Made by a program: the position numbers and the translations under genes. Below are positions 26,458-37,006 of a stretch of DNA of 64,000 nucleotides, piece after piece (the stretch's first letter is position 1; every line of letters starts with the position of its first letter). The notes under the pieces were generated by a model. The model was not told the origin of the DNA. It saw only the letters and a list, made by a program, of their open reading frames with translations, and searched no databases. The DNA lies in contig DUSN01000026.1 in the NCBI GenBank assembly GCA_012842605.1, positions 21,285-85,284 on the forward strand, read 5' to 3'. This DNA is from Clostridiales bacterium (GTDB lineage Bacteria; Bacillota; Clostridia; Caldicoprobacterales; DTU083).

Positions 26458-27543
26458 CTATTTCAGACTTTTAACTCTTTCACTTGCACTGATGATATTG
26501 GTTATCCGAATCCCAAAGTTTTCATTAATGACGACAACTTCTCCCTGGGCTAATAATTTTCCGTTAACATAAACTTCCAATGGTTCCTCGGCGGTTTTTT
26601 CCAATTCTACGACCGAACCGGGGCTTAAAGATAATACCTCTTTAATGGTCCTTTTAGTTTTACCAAGAACCACACTGAATTCCAGGGGAACATCCATTAT
26701 CAAGTCAATATTTCTTGGTTTTTCTGCTGCAGGTTTATTTTGTATTTCTGCAAAGCTGGGTTTTTGCACTGCAACCGGCTGCTCCATGATATTTTTTGCC
26801 AGGGTTGCCTTTGATTGCAAATCAGAATCCGGCTCCTGTTTCAGAAGTTCATCATTTCGGGTTTCCGATTGATTTTCTGTTTCCATACTATCACCTAATA
26901 GACAATTGGTAATATCCTTAACAGTGTCCAGATTGAAAATCTGCATAATATGACTGTCAATAAGGTTGGTTACGGTCATCCGGAATGCAACCTTTACAAT
27001 TGGCTGGTCAGGATCAATTCCATCTATTACAATGACTTCATCACCGTTCCATATTTGGGTGCTGGGTGGAGTGATATTGATATCCCTCTTCATCATTGTA
27101 GCAATAGAAGTAGATGCAGATCCTATCATCTGATTCATTGCCTCGGATACCGCGCTCAATTCCAAATCAGACAACTCTAAAGATGGGTTCGTCCCGTCTC
27201 CGCCCATCATCAGATTTGCAATAATGGAAGCGTCAGGCACGCTGATCAGAAGTACATTGGAACCTTCCAGACCCTCTGTGAATTTCACTTGAAAGACCAC
27301 ATTGGGGATTGTCATGGCTTCCTGTATCTCGGACAGGGTTGTTAATGTAACCTGAGGTGTAGTGATTTCCACTTTTTGAGATAAAATTGTGGACAGGGTT
27401 GTCGCAGCTGTTGCCATGGAAATGTTTCCTACTTCCCCCAGCAAATCCCGCTCTGCCTCTGACAATTCCATCTCTATATCCACTTCTTTGCTTTTTCGCA
27501 GCAGATTATTAATCTCCTGCTGAGACAATACGCCATCAATCAT
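26458..27543 (-). CDS. fliY: FliY, motor switch protein with CheY-P phosphatase domain
   Basis: A protein of about 361 residues. The N-terminal LSQQEINNLL resembles the CheY-binding peptide of FliM. Two CheC-type phosphatase sites are intact (DLLGEVGN and SAVSEAMN, each D/S-x3-E-x2-N). A linker leads to a C-terminal FliN/SpoA domain (NIDLIMDVPLEFSVVLGKTK). It both builds the C-ring and removes phosphate from CheY at the motor. The start at 27543 is preferred over 27555. It overlaps fliM by 8 bases; no separate fliN is in the window. Confidence 0.94.
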   Translation of the reverse strand: MIDGVLSQQEINNLLRKSKEVDIEMELSEAERDLLGEVGNISMATAATTLSTILSQKVEITTPQVTLTTLSEIQEAMTIPNVVFQVKFTEGLEGSNVLLISVPDASIIANLMMGGDGTNPSLELSDLELSAVSEAMNQMIGSASTSIATMMKRDINITPPSTQIWNGDEVIVIDGIDPDQPIVKVAFRMTVTNLIDSHIMQIFNLDTVKDITNCLLGDSMETENQSETRNDELLKQEPDSDLQSKATLAKNIMEQPVAVQKPSFAEIQNKPAAEKPRNIDLIMDVPLEFSVVLGKTKRTIKEVLSLSPGSVVELEKTAEEPLEVYVNGKLLAQGEVVVINENFGIRITNIISASERVKSLK

Positions 27544-28531
27544 TAATGTGCACATCCTTTTCTACAAAATCGACTACCTGTACCGCTAACTTGCCCTTAT
27601 ATATACCAGGCTGAACCATAAAATACATTTGATCTTCCACATACATATCAAGAGCATCGTTTGTCAGCTTGTCCAGCATAAGGACGTCTCCAACTGATAA
27701 AGACATAAAATCCTCTACGGTAATATGGGTGTTGCCCAAAATAACGGAAACATCCACTTTGGTAGACATAATTTTTTCCTCGATAATAGATGTATACTCC
27801 GAGTTTTCATCGGAACTATCATTTTGGAACCAGTATTCAACTTCCAGTTTATCTACAATTTTTTCAATTGACAAGTACGGTATGCACAAATTTACAAAGC
27901 TCTGAACCTCTGCTACCTCTATTACAAAGGTAATAAGGGCAACCGGTTCGGTAGGTGCCATTGTCTGGTTCAACTGGGGGTTGGTTTCAAGGGATTCCAG
28001 AACAGGATGGACCTCTATTACATCCTGCCAGGCTTCCTTCATACTCATTATGAAATTATTCAACATTTCTTTAATAATGCTTTTTTCGATATCTGTCAGT
28101 TCTCGAACAGGAACCTGTTTTCTTACTTTCCCGCCGCACAGCAATTCTATAATCTGGAATGCAAATTGCGGATTAATTTCCAGGAGCAGAACTCCTCCCA
28201 AGGGCGGCATTTTGAAGTTCAGCAGCAAAGTGGGATTAGGTATTGATTTAGTGAATTCCTCGTAGGTAACCTGTTCAATGGATACTTCCTTCATCTTGAT
28301 ATTGGATCGTACCTGGTATGAGAGGTAGTTAGACACTATCCTGGAGTAATTTTCATATATAATTTCCAGAGAACTTAATTGCTCTTTCGAAAACTTATTA
28401 GGCCGTCTGAAATCATATGGCTTTACCTTTGGTTCTTCTTCGACAACCTTCATGTCTTCAGCAACTATCTCCCCAGATGACAGCGCAGATAACAATGCAT
28501 CAATTTCTTGTTGAGACAATACTTTAGACAC
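27536..28531 (-). CDS. fliM: FliM, motor switch protein
   Basis: A 331-residue switch protein: N-terminal CheY-binding peptide (LSQQEIDALLSAL), a CheC-like middle domain, and a C-terminal SpoA domain (KVDVSVILGNTHITVEDFMS). It links FliG to FliY in the C-ring and receives CheY-P. The start is GTG behind GGAGGCGA. It is placed with cheY and cheC, not next to fliL as in Bacillus. Confidence 0.96.
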   Translation of the reverse strand: MSKVLSQQEIDALLSALSSGEIVAEDMKVVEEEPKVKPYDFRRPNKFSKEQLSSLEIIYENYSRIVSNYLSYQVRSNIKMKEVSIEQVTYEEFTKSIPNPTLLLNFKMPPLGGVLLLEINPQFAFQIIELLCGGKVRKQVPVRELTDIEKSIIKEMLNNFIMSMKEAWQDVIEVHPVLESLETNPQLNQTMAPTEPVALITFVIEVAEVQSFVNLCIPYLSIEKIVDKLEVEYWFQNDSSDENSEYTSIIEEKIMSTKVDVSVILGNTHITVEDFMSLSVGDVLMLDKLTNDALDMYVEDQMYFMVQPGIYKGKLAVQVVDFVEKDVHIND

Positions 28532-28543
28532 CCAGTCGCCTCC

Positions 28544-28906
28544 TTATTTTAAAGCTTTATTCAATGCATCCAAAACCCGATCTCCCTGGAAAGGTTTTAC
28601 GATAAAGTCTCTTGCTCCTGCCTGAATTGCTTCCATTACCATAGCCTGCTGACCCATGGCACTGCACATGACAATTCTGGCATTTGGGTCAATCATTCTG
28701 ATTGCTTTAACAGCTTCAATTCCACCCATCTCCGGCATGGTTATATCCATGGTAACGATATCCGGCTTTAATTCCTGGTATAGCTTTATAGCTTCGATAC
28801 CATTGGCTGCTTCTCCTGCAACCTCAAATCCTCCTTTTTCGAGTATATTCTTTATCATCATTCGCATAAATGCAGCATCGTCAACTATCAGAACACGTTT
28901 TGACAC
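28544..28906 (-). CDS. cheY: CheY, chemotaxis response regulator
   Basis: A 120-residue stand-alone receiver domain. The acidic pair is in VLIVDDAAFMR, the phosphorylated Asp in PDIVTMDITMPEMGG, and the conserved Ser/Thr and Lys in MCSAMGQQ and FIVKPF. It carries the signal from CheA to FliM/FliY. It overlaps the end of cheC by 26 bases and precedes fliM by 12. Confidence 0.95.
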   Translation of the reverse strand: MSKRVLIVDDAAFMRMMIKNILEKGGFEVAGEAANGIEAIKLYQELKPDIVTMDITMPEMGGIEAVKAIRMIDPNARIVMCSAMGQQAMVMEAIQAGARDFIVKPFQGDRVLDALNKALK

Positions 28907-29522
28907 TCTTGATACCCCCGTTTAAATTTAGTGAGATTATTTTCTCCAATGATCCTGGCAAAGGGATAAAGAATAAGTGGGCCTTTACCCTGGCACTACC
29001 GGCTTTGAATATGTTTTCTATAAATAAAAGGGTGTCATCATATTGTCCGGATTCAATGTAAGCTGTGGTCATGATCGCACCGAACATATCCTGTACAAAG
29101 GCAGGAACAGAAGATAAAAATGTTAAGTCCAACAACCTTGACAAGGCATTCCAGTAAGAGGAACACAAAATATTTCCTACTTCCTGCATCGCCGAAACAT
29201 ACAATTCACTTAAATAATTCAGCTTAATTACACCTGAGAGCATATCAATAAATTCCGAAACATCAGTCTCTTTAATTATAAACAAAAAATTCCCCGGTGC
29301 ATCTCCATGGACACGAATGGAAACCGCACATACCTCCTCTTCCATCCTTATGCAGCTTGAAAACAATTCCTGGTATGTGATAAAAGCTACTTTGGGTACT
29401 TCCATTTGTATCTTACAGTTTATAATCTGGGATAGTGCAGTAGCTGCATTCCCCCCGCCGATATTTGTTAACTCCTTTAAGAAGTCCAACTGCATATCGG
29501 TCAATTCTTTAATTTCCAACAC
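28881..29522 (-). CDS. cheC: CheC, CheY-P phosphatase
   Basis: A protein of about 213 residues with two intact phosphatase sites, DFLKELTN (followed by IGGGNAATALSQII) and SAMQEVGN. CheC removes phosphate from CheY-P and binds CheD. The start is not certain: GTG at 29522 and TTG at 29519 follow AAGGGGAGAAGAAAGGG, while TTG at 29546 precedes it. It lies between cheD and cheY, matching a Bacillus-type adaptation system. Confidence 0.92.
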   Translation of the reverse strand: MLEIKELTDMQLDFLKELTNIGGGNAATALSQIINCKIQMEVPKVAFITYQELFSSCIRMEEEVCAVSIRVHGDAPGNFLFIIKETDVSEFIDMLSGVIKLNYLSELYVSAMQEVGNILCSSYWNALSRLLDLTFLSSVPAFVQDMFGAIMTTAYIESGQYDDTLLFIENIFKAGSARVKAHLFFIPLPGSLEKIISLNLNGGIKSVKTCSDS

Positions 29523-29605
29523 TACCCTTTCTTCTCCCCTTAACAATCCTGCAACTTTATATATATATAAGATAATACCATTTTTCTACATTCTTTTCCA
29601 TAATT

Positions 29606-30091
29606 TTATAAAGTTTTTATTTCTTTTCCCACCATTCTTACCAATACAGTTTTCTCCTTTAAGTCCAATATCAGGGTTCTGCCCGCATGACCGCCTGTAT
29701 CTTCTGCAAGAACAGGGATGCCCAATTGCTTAAGCGTTATATGGACTGATGCAACATTTCGTCTGCCGATGTCCATATTCAGACTCTTGTCAGCAAATCT
29801 AAACATGCTGGCACCGCCAGCTATCTTAGCAACCATATTCTTTTTAGGGACACCCAGCCGCTCCAGCTCCGACACCATCTCGGGTATGGCAAGGTTGGCA
29901 AACTTTTTTGCATTGGTAACTTCCTGAAACTGCGTGCTGTCCGGGAGCATAATATGGGCCATCCCACCGGCCATGGAAATAATATCATATATACATATGC
30001 CAACACAGGAACCCAGGCCTAATGTAATAATCTTATATGGTCCTGCAGCAACCTTATAGTCAGCAATACCCACCATAATTTCCTTGTCCAT
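29606..30091 (-). CDS. cheD: CheD, chemoreceptor glutamine deamidase
   Basis: A 161-residue protein with the catalytic Cys in TLGLGSCVGICIYD and the His in GGMAHIMLPDS. CheD deamidates receptor glutamines and, with CheC and CheY-P, adjusts receptor activity. The length matches the family. It lies between cheR and cheC, and the two methyl-accepting proteins nearby are probable substrates. Confidence 0.95.
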   Translation of the reverse strand: MDKEIMVGIADYKVAAGPYKIITLGLGSCVGICIYDIISMAGGMAHIMLPDSTQFQEVTNAKKFANLAIPEMVSELERLGVPKKNMVAKIAGGASMFRFADKSLNMDIGRRNVASVHITLKQLGIPVLAEDTGGHAGRTLILDLKEKTVLVRMVGKEIKTL

Positions 30092-30149
30092 TTATCCCTC
30101 GCAAATGTTCGCTGTAATGTAGTTGAAATTCAACAGTATCCTTTCATCA

Positions 30150-30926
30150 TTATCTTTTTGTATAGAAGAAAGACTTCTGTGAAACAAAACCATACTGACC
30201 GGGATTTATGATTTGCTCCGTATTGCCAATGAACAATACCCCTCCCTGCAGCAGGGAACTATAGAACCTTCTGTACAACCGTTCTTTCGCTTCCTGCGTA
30301 AAGTAAATCATAACATTCCGGCACAGGATCAGATGATAGTTTACTGGAAATGGATCCACCAGCAAATTAAGTTTCTTAAAATGGACGCAAGCTTTTAGTT
30401 CGTCCTTAATGTAGTAGTTTTCTTCATCCTCATCGAAGTATTTTGCAATCTGTTCTTTAGATAAGTTTTTCACGGTTTTTTTATCATAGACCCCTTTACG
30501 TGCCTTCACAAGAGCTGCTTCATCAATGTCTGTTGCCAGTATCCTGATAGATTTCAAATCCATGAATTGATTCAGCAGCATAGCCATGGAATAAGGCTCT
30601 TCTCCTGTTGAGCAGGCAGAACTCCAAACTCTCAATGGCTGCGGGAGTTCCAGTAATTTCGGTATAATTTCCTGCTTCAGCTTTTCCCATTGCGGTGGAT
30701 TCCGGAAAAACTCCGTCACATTTATGGTAAGGAAATTAATGAACTTATCCCTTAATTCATGATTTTCCACCAAAGCATTATAAAACCCATTGTAGTTTTG
30801 GTGCTTGCTGCGGGAAAGGAAGGCATCTATTCTTCTTTTCATCTGCCTTTCATTATATGCTGACAAATCAATATCCGTCAGTTTTCTCACTGCATCAGTA
30901 AATTCCCCATAATTCCAATGACTCAT
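30150..30926 (-). CDS. cheR: CheR, chemoreceptor methyltransferase
   Basis: A 258-residue SAM-dependent methyltransferase: a helical N-terminal domain (DIDLSAYNERQMKRRIDAFL) and a Rossmann domain with LRVWSSACSTGEEPYSMAML and PVNYHLILCRNVMIYF. It methylates receptor glutamates, opposed by CheB. It is divergent from cheB across an 85-base gap. Confidence 0.95.
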   Translation of the reverse strand: MSHWNYGEFTDAVRKLTDIDLSAYNERQMKRRIDAFLSRSKHQNYNGFYNALVENHELRDKFINFLTINVTEFFRNPPQWEKLKQEIIPKLLELPQPLRVWSSACSTGEEPYSMAMLLNQFMDLKSIRILATDIDEAALVKARKGVYDKKTVKNLSKEQIAKYFDEDEENYYIKDELKACVHFKKLNLLVDPFPVNYHLILCRNVMIYFTQEAKERLYRRFYSSLLQGGVLFIGNTEQIINPGQYGFVSQKSFFYTKR

Positions 30927-31011
30927 TATTCTCCCCTGCTTCCAAGATTTATGGTAAACTATAAACTGGATGGATACTCATCCGGCAACCCACCTCAAAG
31001 GAGTGAGCAGC

Positions 31012-32013
31012 ATGATTAGAGTGTTGATAGCTGATGACTCCTCTTTTATGCGTGTCACTATCAAGACGCTGCTGGAGTCCGATAAAGATATTAAAGTTGC
31101 GGGCATTGCACGCACCGGCAAAGAAGCTATAGATAAAACACATACACTGAAACCCGATGTCATTACAATGGATATCAATATGCCCGACATGTCAGGCATA
31201 GACGCAGTAAAGCATATTATGAAAAAGCATCCTGTACCGGTTATAATGATCAGCTCGTTAACAACCGAAGGAGCTGAGGAAACCATTGAGGCCCTGAAAA
31301 ACGGTGCTGTTGATTATATCAACAAATCCCAGCTTACCGGAGAATCACTGATTTCCAAAGTCCGCATGGCTGCTAAGGCTTCTATATCGCAATCAGCCTG
31401 CAAATCAACCGGTTGTGTTCTGGCTGCACCGATAAAACAGACCTTCGCTGTTATCGGCATCGGCATATCAACAGGCGGGCCCAGGGCTTTATCTAAACTA
31501 ATACCGGAAATTTCTCCTGCTGTTTCTGCAAGCATTGTCATAGCCCAGCATATGCCGCCTGTTTTCACCAAGTCCCTTGCAGAACGATTGGATGCCGAAT
31601 CCATGATTAAAGTAAAGGAAGCGAAGGACGGCGACTTATTGCAGCCAGGCTGTGCCTACATATTGCCCGGCGGAATGCATGGAAAAGTACAGAAGGGTGG
31701 ATTCCTTTCCCTTTATTCAAAGGAAGCCTTGCCCCAATACCATTACACGCCATCAGTCGATGTTCTTATGTCTTCCATTGCACAGGTATACCGTGACAAG
31801 GCTTTATGCATTATCATGACCGGCATGGGTTCCGATGGGCTGGAAGGAATCATGGAGGCAAGAAAATCAGGCAGCTATGTAATAGCACAATCTGAAAGCA
31901 CCTGCACCATCTTTGGTATGCCGAAAGCCGTGATAGAAAATAACCTTCATAATGAAATCGTCCATCTTGATGATATCGGGCTTCGAATCAATAAACTGTG
32001 CATCGCAGATTAG
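31012..32013 (+). CDS. cheB: CheB, receptor methylesterase response regulator
   Basis: A 333-residue protein: receiver domain (VLIADDSSFMR, VITMDINMPDMSG) then a methylesterase domain with catalytic Ser in GISTGGPR, His in QHMPPVFTKSL and Asp in MTGMGSDGLEGI. The ATG at 31012 follows AAAGGAG by 9 bases; an upstream ATG at 30970 lacks such a site. It is the only plus-strand gene of the flagellar-chemotaxis region, convergent with an MCP gene. Confidence 0.95.
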   Translation: MIRVLIADDSSFMRVTIKTLLESDKDIKVAGIARTGKEAIDKTHTLKPDVITMDINMPDMSGIDAVKHIMKKHPVPVIMISSLTTEGAEETIEALKNGAVDYINKSQLTGESLISKVRMAAKASISQSACKSTGCVLAAPIKQTFAVIGIGISTGGPRALSKLIPEISPAVSASIVIAQHMPPVFTKSLAERLDAESMIKVKEAKDGDLLQPGCAYILPGGMHGKVQKGGFLSLYSKEALPQYHYTPSVDVLMSSIAQVYRDKALCIIMTGMGSDGLEGIMEARKSGSYVIAQSESTCTIFGMPKAVIENNLHNEIVHLDDIGLRINKLCIAD

Positions 32014-32084
32014 CAAATCCTAATCATCCGCAGCCAATAATCGTTTTTATTTATTAAGCTGCCACGTGTATCAGTATCCCTTCA

Positions 32085-34340
32085 TTACAGCTGAAACTGC
32101 CTTACCTGTTGTATCAATTCCTGAGCACTTCTGGCCAATTCTTCCGCACTTTTAGCGATTTCCTCACTGCTGGATGAAATTTCTTCTATGCCTGCAGCAT
32201 TGTCATTTACGGCACTGCTGATTTCTTCGGAAGCTGCCGACTGCTGTTCCATGGAATCTCTAATATCATTGATTACCTTGCTTATGGATTCCAGACTGTT
32301 TTTGATTTCAGTCGCACTTGCCTTCTCCTTTTCCATGGCAGCCATTAAGTTGTTGATCCTGGCATTAATATCACTGGCAGAGGTATACACACCATCAGCA
32401 TCCTTTGATTGTATATCCATCAGAGAAGTAATTTCGCGTATCACATCCGAGATTGACTGGATTGCCCCAAATATTCTATCCAAAGAACCGGTAGTCTCCT
32501 GGATCAGGCGCGTTCCGTTTTCAACCACCCGGGTACCTTCCTTGCTGCTTTCCACAGCCTTCCCAATCTCTGACTGGATGTTCCTGATTACCATGGCTAT
32601 TTCCTTTGTTGCTTTTTGAGACTCTTCCGCAAGATTCCCGATTGCCTGAGCTACTACGGCAAATCCTTTGCCATGTTCCCCTGCCCTGGCAGCTTCAATG
32701 GATGCATTCAAAGCCAGCAGATTGGTCTGTTCGGCAATATCTTTTATCAAGTCTGTAATATCTCCAATCTGGTTTGCAGATCCTCCCAGATCGTTAATGA
32801 CTGCAGACAGGTTTGAAATTGTGCTTTGAATGCTGTTCATTTGATTAACCGTCTTATCCAGGTTTAACCTTCCTTCTTTAGCCAAAGCAACTGTGCTTTC
32901 CGATTCCCTGGATGCAGACCGGGTTTTTTCCGTAATGGTGTGGATTGAGGACCGGGTTTTGCTTATAGACTCAAGTATCGTACCGACAGAATGATTGATA
33001 TCCTCCAGATCCCTGCTGTTGCCCGTTACAACTTTCTCTACTTCCCTCATTGCCTTGTTGATGGTGTCAACATCGTTTGCCGCTGCCTGCATATTCTCAT
33101 TAACGACATGGATGCCTGCTGTCATTTCTTCCATAGAACTGGACAATTCCTCTGTTGTTGAAGCCTGGTTATTTGCATTGCTGCTAATTTCCTGAACACT
33201 GGCACTAAGCTCCTTAGAGGTTGCACCCACCAATTCCGCCATTGCAATGGTCTGTTTGATCAAATCCACCAATGAATTTCTCATTTGCTCAATTGAACTG
33301 GCAACCTTGCCAATTTCATCATTTCGTTTTCTTATCTTTACTGCTTTGCTGTCATCCTTATTGGTGAGATCGTAATTTGCAATCCGTTCTATAGAATTTA
33401 TCAAATGCAGAATGGGATTTGCAAACCATCTGCTGATAACAAAAGCTGCAGCATTACCTATTAAAATAAAACCACAGGTCATTAATAAGAACAGGTTTCC
33501 TAATTTAGTAACATCACGCAGTGCATCATCCAGAATTACTGACACAGCCAATGACCAACTAGTCCCTGGTACCGGTGCAAAACCCATGATTTTATTATCG
33601 CCATTATAATAATACTGGCCTACACCTGTTTGCCCCTTAATCATTTTATTTTCCATTAAGTCAGCCAGCTGTTCGAGGCTCTTATCATTCTTTGCCTCAT
33701 TGATATAATTCACCATATTGTAGACCAGCTCTTTGTTTGGGTGTGCCAGCATGGTTCCATCAGCACCAATGATAAATGCATAACCATGCCCGCCAAAAGT
33801 AATATTTTGGGTCAGTTCAGTTAATTCACCGGCTCCTCTTACACCATAGAGCACCCCTGTAACCTTCCCATTCCTGCGAGTGGGAACTGCATAGCACACT
33901 ATTGGCTCTCCTGTGGTTTTACTAATAATCACATCTGATACGCTGGAAATACCATTAACAGCATTCTGAAAGTAGTCCCTGTCAGCTATGTTTAATACCT
34001 GGCCATCACTTCTTTTTGCATTTCCATTTAGATCTACTACTGCTAACACATCAAAACCCATTCGTTCCGCTTCTTCTGCAATGAAAGCAAGCATTTGCTG
34101 CTGATCTGCACTATCTGTAATTATATTGTTTTCCGAAAGAGCTTCCATGAATGTCAGTTGAACTTCAATTTGACTGCCGACTAATTGAGCGCTGGAACCT
34201 GCCAGTTCTTCCAGTGAACTATTAATTTGGCTGATTACTGCATTTCGAGAGTACTGATAGGATAACAAACCAAGAGCACCGCAGATTACACATGTAAGTA
34301 TAGCAACAATAATTATCAGCTGGCTTTTTATGCTCTTCAT
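32085..34340 (-). CDS. Methyl-accepting chemotaxis protein (dCache type) 1
   Basis: A 751-residue receptor. A membrane helix lies near residues 7-28; an extracytoplasmic double-Cache sensor spans about 40-270 ([20 protein letters not shown]); a second helix near 282-303 is followed by HAMP and the signalling hairpin, whose tip has [20 protein letters not shown]. The sensor probably binds small ligands such as amino acids; the ligand cannot be named. It is downstream of cheA-cheW with a 6-base gap, so it is in their operon. It is paralogous to the MCP at 37164-39443. Confidence 0.93.
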   Translation of the reverse strand: MKSIKSQLIIIVAILTCVICGALGLLSYQYSRNAVISQINSSLEELAGSSAQLVGSQIEVQLTFMEALSENNIITDSADQQQMLAFIAEEAERMGFDVLAVVDLNGNAKRSDGQVLNIADRDYFQNAVNGISSVSDVIISKTTGEPIVCYAVPTRRNGKVTGVLYGVRGAGELTELTQNITFGGHGYAFIIGADGTMLAHPNKELVYNMVNYINEAKNDKSLEQLADLMENKMIKGQTGVGQYYYNGDNKIMGFAPVPGTSWSLAVSVILDDALRDVTKLGNLFLLMTCGFILIGNAAAFVISRWFANPILHLINSIERIANYDLTNKDDSKAVKIRKRNDEIGKVASSIEQMRNSLVDLIKQTIAMAELVGATSKELSASVQEISSNANNQASTTEELSSSMEEMTAGIHVVNENMQAAANDVDTINKAMREVEKVVTGNSRDLEDINHSVGTILESISKTRSSIHTITEKTRSASRESESTVALAKEGRLNLDKTVNQMNSIQSTISNLSAVINDLGGSANQIGDITDLIKDIAEQTNLLALNASIEAARAGEHGKGFAVVAQAIGNLAEESQKATKEIAMVIRNIQSEIGKAVESSKEGTRVVENGTRLIQETTGSLDRIFGAIQSISDVIREITSLMDIQSKDADGVYTSASDINARINNLMAAMEKEKASATEIKNSLESISKVINDIRDSMEQQSAASEEISSAVNDNAAGIEEISSSSEEIAKSAEELARSAQELIQQVRQFQL

Positions 34341-34346
34341 AATGTC

Positions 34347-34802
34347 TTAACCTTCCTTTATGCTTATTTCCTTATCACTTATGATGATATCGATATCCAG
34401 GATGATAAAAATCCTGTCCTTGTATTTTGCAATCCCCGTTATATATCTGCTGTTGATATCGGAAATTTCCTCAGGCGGCTGGGTAATATCTTCCTCATCA
34501 ATTTCTGCAACTTCTGAAACGGAATCTACCATAAACCCAACACTTTTCTCCTGAAAGTTGACAATAATAATCCTGTGGCTGTCATCCAATTCCTTACGAG
34601 GCATATTGAATTTCATTCTGAGATCTATAATCGGTATGACTTCACCCCGAAGGTTGATAATCCCCATAATATATTTCTGTGTATTGGGAACCTCCGTTAT
34701 ATTGATCTCTTTTAACCGAATGATTTCATTAACCTTCAAAATCGGGATGGCATATTCTTCAGCACCCGTTTTGAATATCACAAACTGATTCAGCTTATCC
34801 AT
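34347..34802 (-). CDS. cheW: CheW, receptor-kinase coupling protein
   Basis: A 151-residue CheW domain with INLRGEVIPIIDLRMKFNM, which links receptors and CheA in the array. The length is normal. It lies 125 bases after cheA and 6 bases before the first MCP gene. A C-terminal isoleucine-rich stretch (IFIILDIDIIISDKEISI) is slightly extended. Confidence 0.94.
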   Translation of the reverse strand: MDKLNQFVIFKTGAEEYAIPILKVNEIIRLKEINITEVPNTQKYIMGIINLRGEVIPIIDLRMKFNMPRKELDDSHRIIIVNFQEKSVGFMVDSVSEVAEIDEEDITQPPEEISDINSRYITGIAKYKDRIFIILDIDIIISDKEISIKEG

Positions 34803-34927
34803 TCATTTCTACTCCTTCTTGTCACTTTCTCATATTTGAAAATCGCTTTGCCTGACTTGCCATTTCCGGAAATTACCCTGCTGTTTTTCCGTTTCCATAT
34901 ATCGTCCCAAGTGCTATACTGGCACTA

Positions 34928-36922
34928 TCAGTCTGCTGGTTCCTTTAGATCATTACCCTTAAAGTTTTCATCCTTAAGCAGTGTTTGAACGTCAAGGACG
35001 TAAGCAAACTCCCCGTCACCCAAAATTACGGTGCCCGAGACTCCCTTAAGCTCACCCAGTACATTTCCCTTTCCCGTAAACTTTTCCAGAGACTTGATAA
35101 CAACCTGCTGCTGCCCTAATATTTCTTCCACTCCAAGGATGATTTTACGGGTAGAAAGTCCTATAATGATTCCGACAAAAGACTTGGTCTTTGGGGCGTT
35201 GGTATCAAACAGATTGGATACTCGTATTACCGGAAGGATTTCCCCTCGCCAGTTCATGACTTCTTTTCCATGTACAAATTTCACCTTTTTGTCGTATTCA
35301 CTTTCTTTTACCTTGAATATCTCAATTATGGATAGTAAGGGCAGCACAAAGCGGTGTCGTTTTGTTCTAATCAGCAATGATTGTATAATTGCCAAAGTCA
35401 AAGGAAGCTTTAATGTAATTGCCACCCCTTGACCCTCTACATTGTGAATATCAATCATGCCATTGATACGTTCAATATTCTCTTTTACTACATTCATTCC
35501 GACGCCTCGTCCGGATACATCCGTTACCTTATCTGCGGTAGAAAAACCCGGCATGAATATCAATTCCAACGCTTCCTTATCTGACATCGACTGTGCCTGC
35601 TCCTGTCCGATCAACCCCTTCTCAATGGCTTTCTTTTTAACTTTCTGCACATTTATTCCCCTGCCGTCATCTTCTACCCTGATATAGATATGGCCTTGTT
35701 CCTGACCTGCGGACAGTTTAATTGTCCCTTTTCGGCTCTTCCCGGCCTTCTCTCTTTCATCCGGCAGTTCTATTCCATGGTCCACTGAATTTCTAATAAT
35801 GTGATTCAATGGATCAATTATTTTCTCCATAATGCTGCGATCCAGTTCCGTGCTTTCTCCCTCAACCTTGAGTTCTATCTCTTTCCCCTGTTTTCTTGAC
35901 AAATCTCTTATAACCCTGGGAAAACGGTTGAAGATGCTGTCCAGAGTATACATCCTTGTTGCCATAACCGATTCCTGCATTTCATTGCCTATGAAATCGA
36001 TATGTTGGACAAGGCTGCTCAAAGCTTTTACATCGGGGTCCTTGCTGTATTTCTGACCTACCTTTTTCATGAGCTGCTTTAATCTTTCCTTATCAACAGA
36101 TAATTCCTCAACTATTCGAAGCAGCTGGTCTAGTTTTTTAATATTCACCCGAATAACAGACTGGAGCTCCTCCTTGTCTTTATCCTGCCTCTCAATCCTT
36201 GTATCTGCTTGTATCTCGGATACTTCAACCTTTTCTATGTCAGAAATGGAATAGACCAAATCCTCTATTTCCTTTTCCGACAAGCTGCTGATATAAAGCA
36301 ATTCGAACTGACATCCCTCTATTTCAGCGGATTCGGATTGATCCCAGCTGGTTCTTTGTATATGGCCGGATTTAGACAACTTGTCTGTTACGATATAAAG
36401 CCTTGCTCCCTTCATAAGGGTGTCTTCGCGAAGGTAGATTTGAATGGTATAGGCTTTTTCCTCAAGGCCCAGCGAATGCACATAGTTAGTCTTTTCAGCT
36501 TCTCCAACAGCTGCTATTGATGTTTCAGAGTGCTTTCCGGCAGTTTCCTTTGATTTACAAAAATTAATCAATGCAGCAAATTGAGCTGTATTAATTTCAT
36601 AGGCCTCGTCTCTTTTATGCTTTGCAACGCGTATTTTCAGCTCATCCAAGCTTTGCAGCATGATATCTATCATGTCCCGGCTGATTTCCAGCTTTTTTTC
36701 CCTTACCATGCCAAGAAGATCTTCCAATTGATGCGTAAGCTCTGACATATCAGTCATACCCATTGCTGCGGAAGAACCCTTTAAGGTGTGCATATAACGA
36801 AAAAGGCTGTCAATATTGTCTTTGGTTGCACCTATTCCATCTATTTTTAAAATACAGTCTTCTATTTCCTGAAATAATTCCTCTGCTTCCTCGTAAAAGG
36901 CATTTCTTAAAGTATCTTCCAT
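34928..36922 (-). CDS. cheA: CheA, chemotaxis histidine kinase
   Basis: A protein of about 664 residues: P1 HPt domain with phosphorylated His in MHTLKGSSAAMGM (about residue 45), a P2-like region, dimerisation helices near 260-320, the ATPase domain (NHIIRNSVDHGIE, VEDDGRGIN, GRGVGMN) and a C-terminal CheW-like P5 domain. The ATG at 36922 follows GAGGGA by about 8 bases and is preferred to 36955. It heads the cheA-cheW-MCP unit. Confidence 0.95.
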   Translation of the reverse strand: MEDTLRNAFYEEAEELFQEIEDCILKIDGIGATKDNIDSLFRYMHTLKGSSAAMGMTDMSELTHQLEDLLGMVREKKLEISRDMIDIMLQSLDELKIRVAKHKRDEAYEINTAQFAALINFCKSKETAGKHSETSIAAVGEAEKTNYVHSLGLEEKAYTIQIYLREDTLMKGARLYIVTDKLSKSGHIQRTSWDQSESAEIEGCQFELLYISSLSEKEIEDLVYSISDIEKVEVSEIQADTRIERQDKDKEELQSVIRVNIKKLDQLLRIVEELSVDKERLKQLMKKVGQKYSKDPDVKALSSLVQHIDFIGNEMQESVMATRMYTLDSIFNRFPRVIRDLSRKQGKEIELKVEGESTELDRSIMEKIIDPLNHIIRNSVDHGIELPDEREKAGKSRKGTIKLSAGQEQGHIYIRVEDDGRGINVQKVKKKAIEKGLIGQEQAQSMSDKEALELIFMPGFSTADKVTDVSGRGVGMNVVKENIERINGMIDIHNVEGQGVAITLKLPLTLAIIQSLLIRTKRHRFVLPLLSIIEIFKVKESEYDKKVKFVHGKEVMNWRGEILPVIRVSNLFDTNAPKTKSFVGIIIGLSTRKIILGVEEILGQQQVVIKSLEKFTGKGNVLGELKGVSGTVILGDGEFAYVLDVQTLLKDENFKGNDLKEPAD

Positions 36923-37006
36923 TTGCAGTTCCCTCTTATCTGAAATTATGTGCAATCAGCCCATTTAATCAGTTATGACGAATTTTATCGAATAATTTAA
37001 ATATTA

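Noticed and set aside
34899..34906. GACGATAT upstream of cheW as a sigma-28 -10 box
   Set aside because: No TAAA-like element at 14-16 bases upstream; cheW is probably read from cheA.
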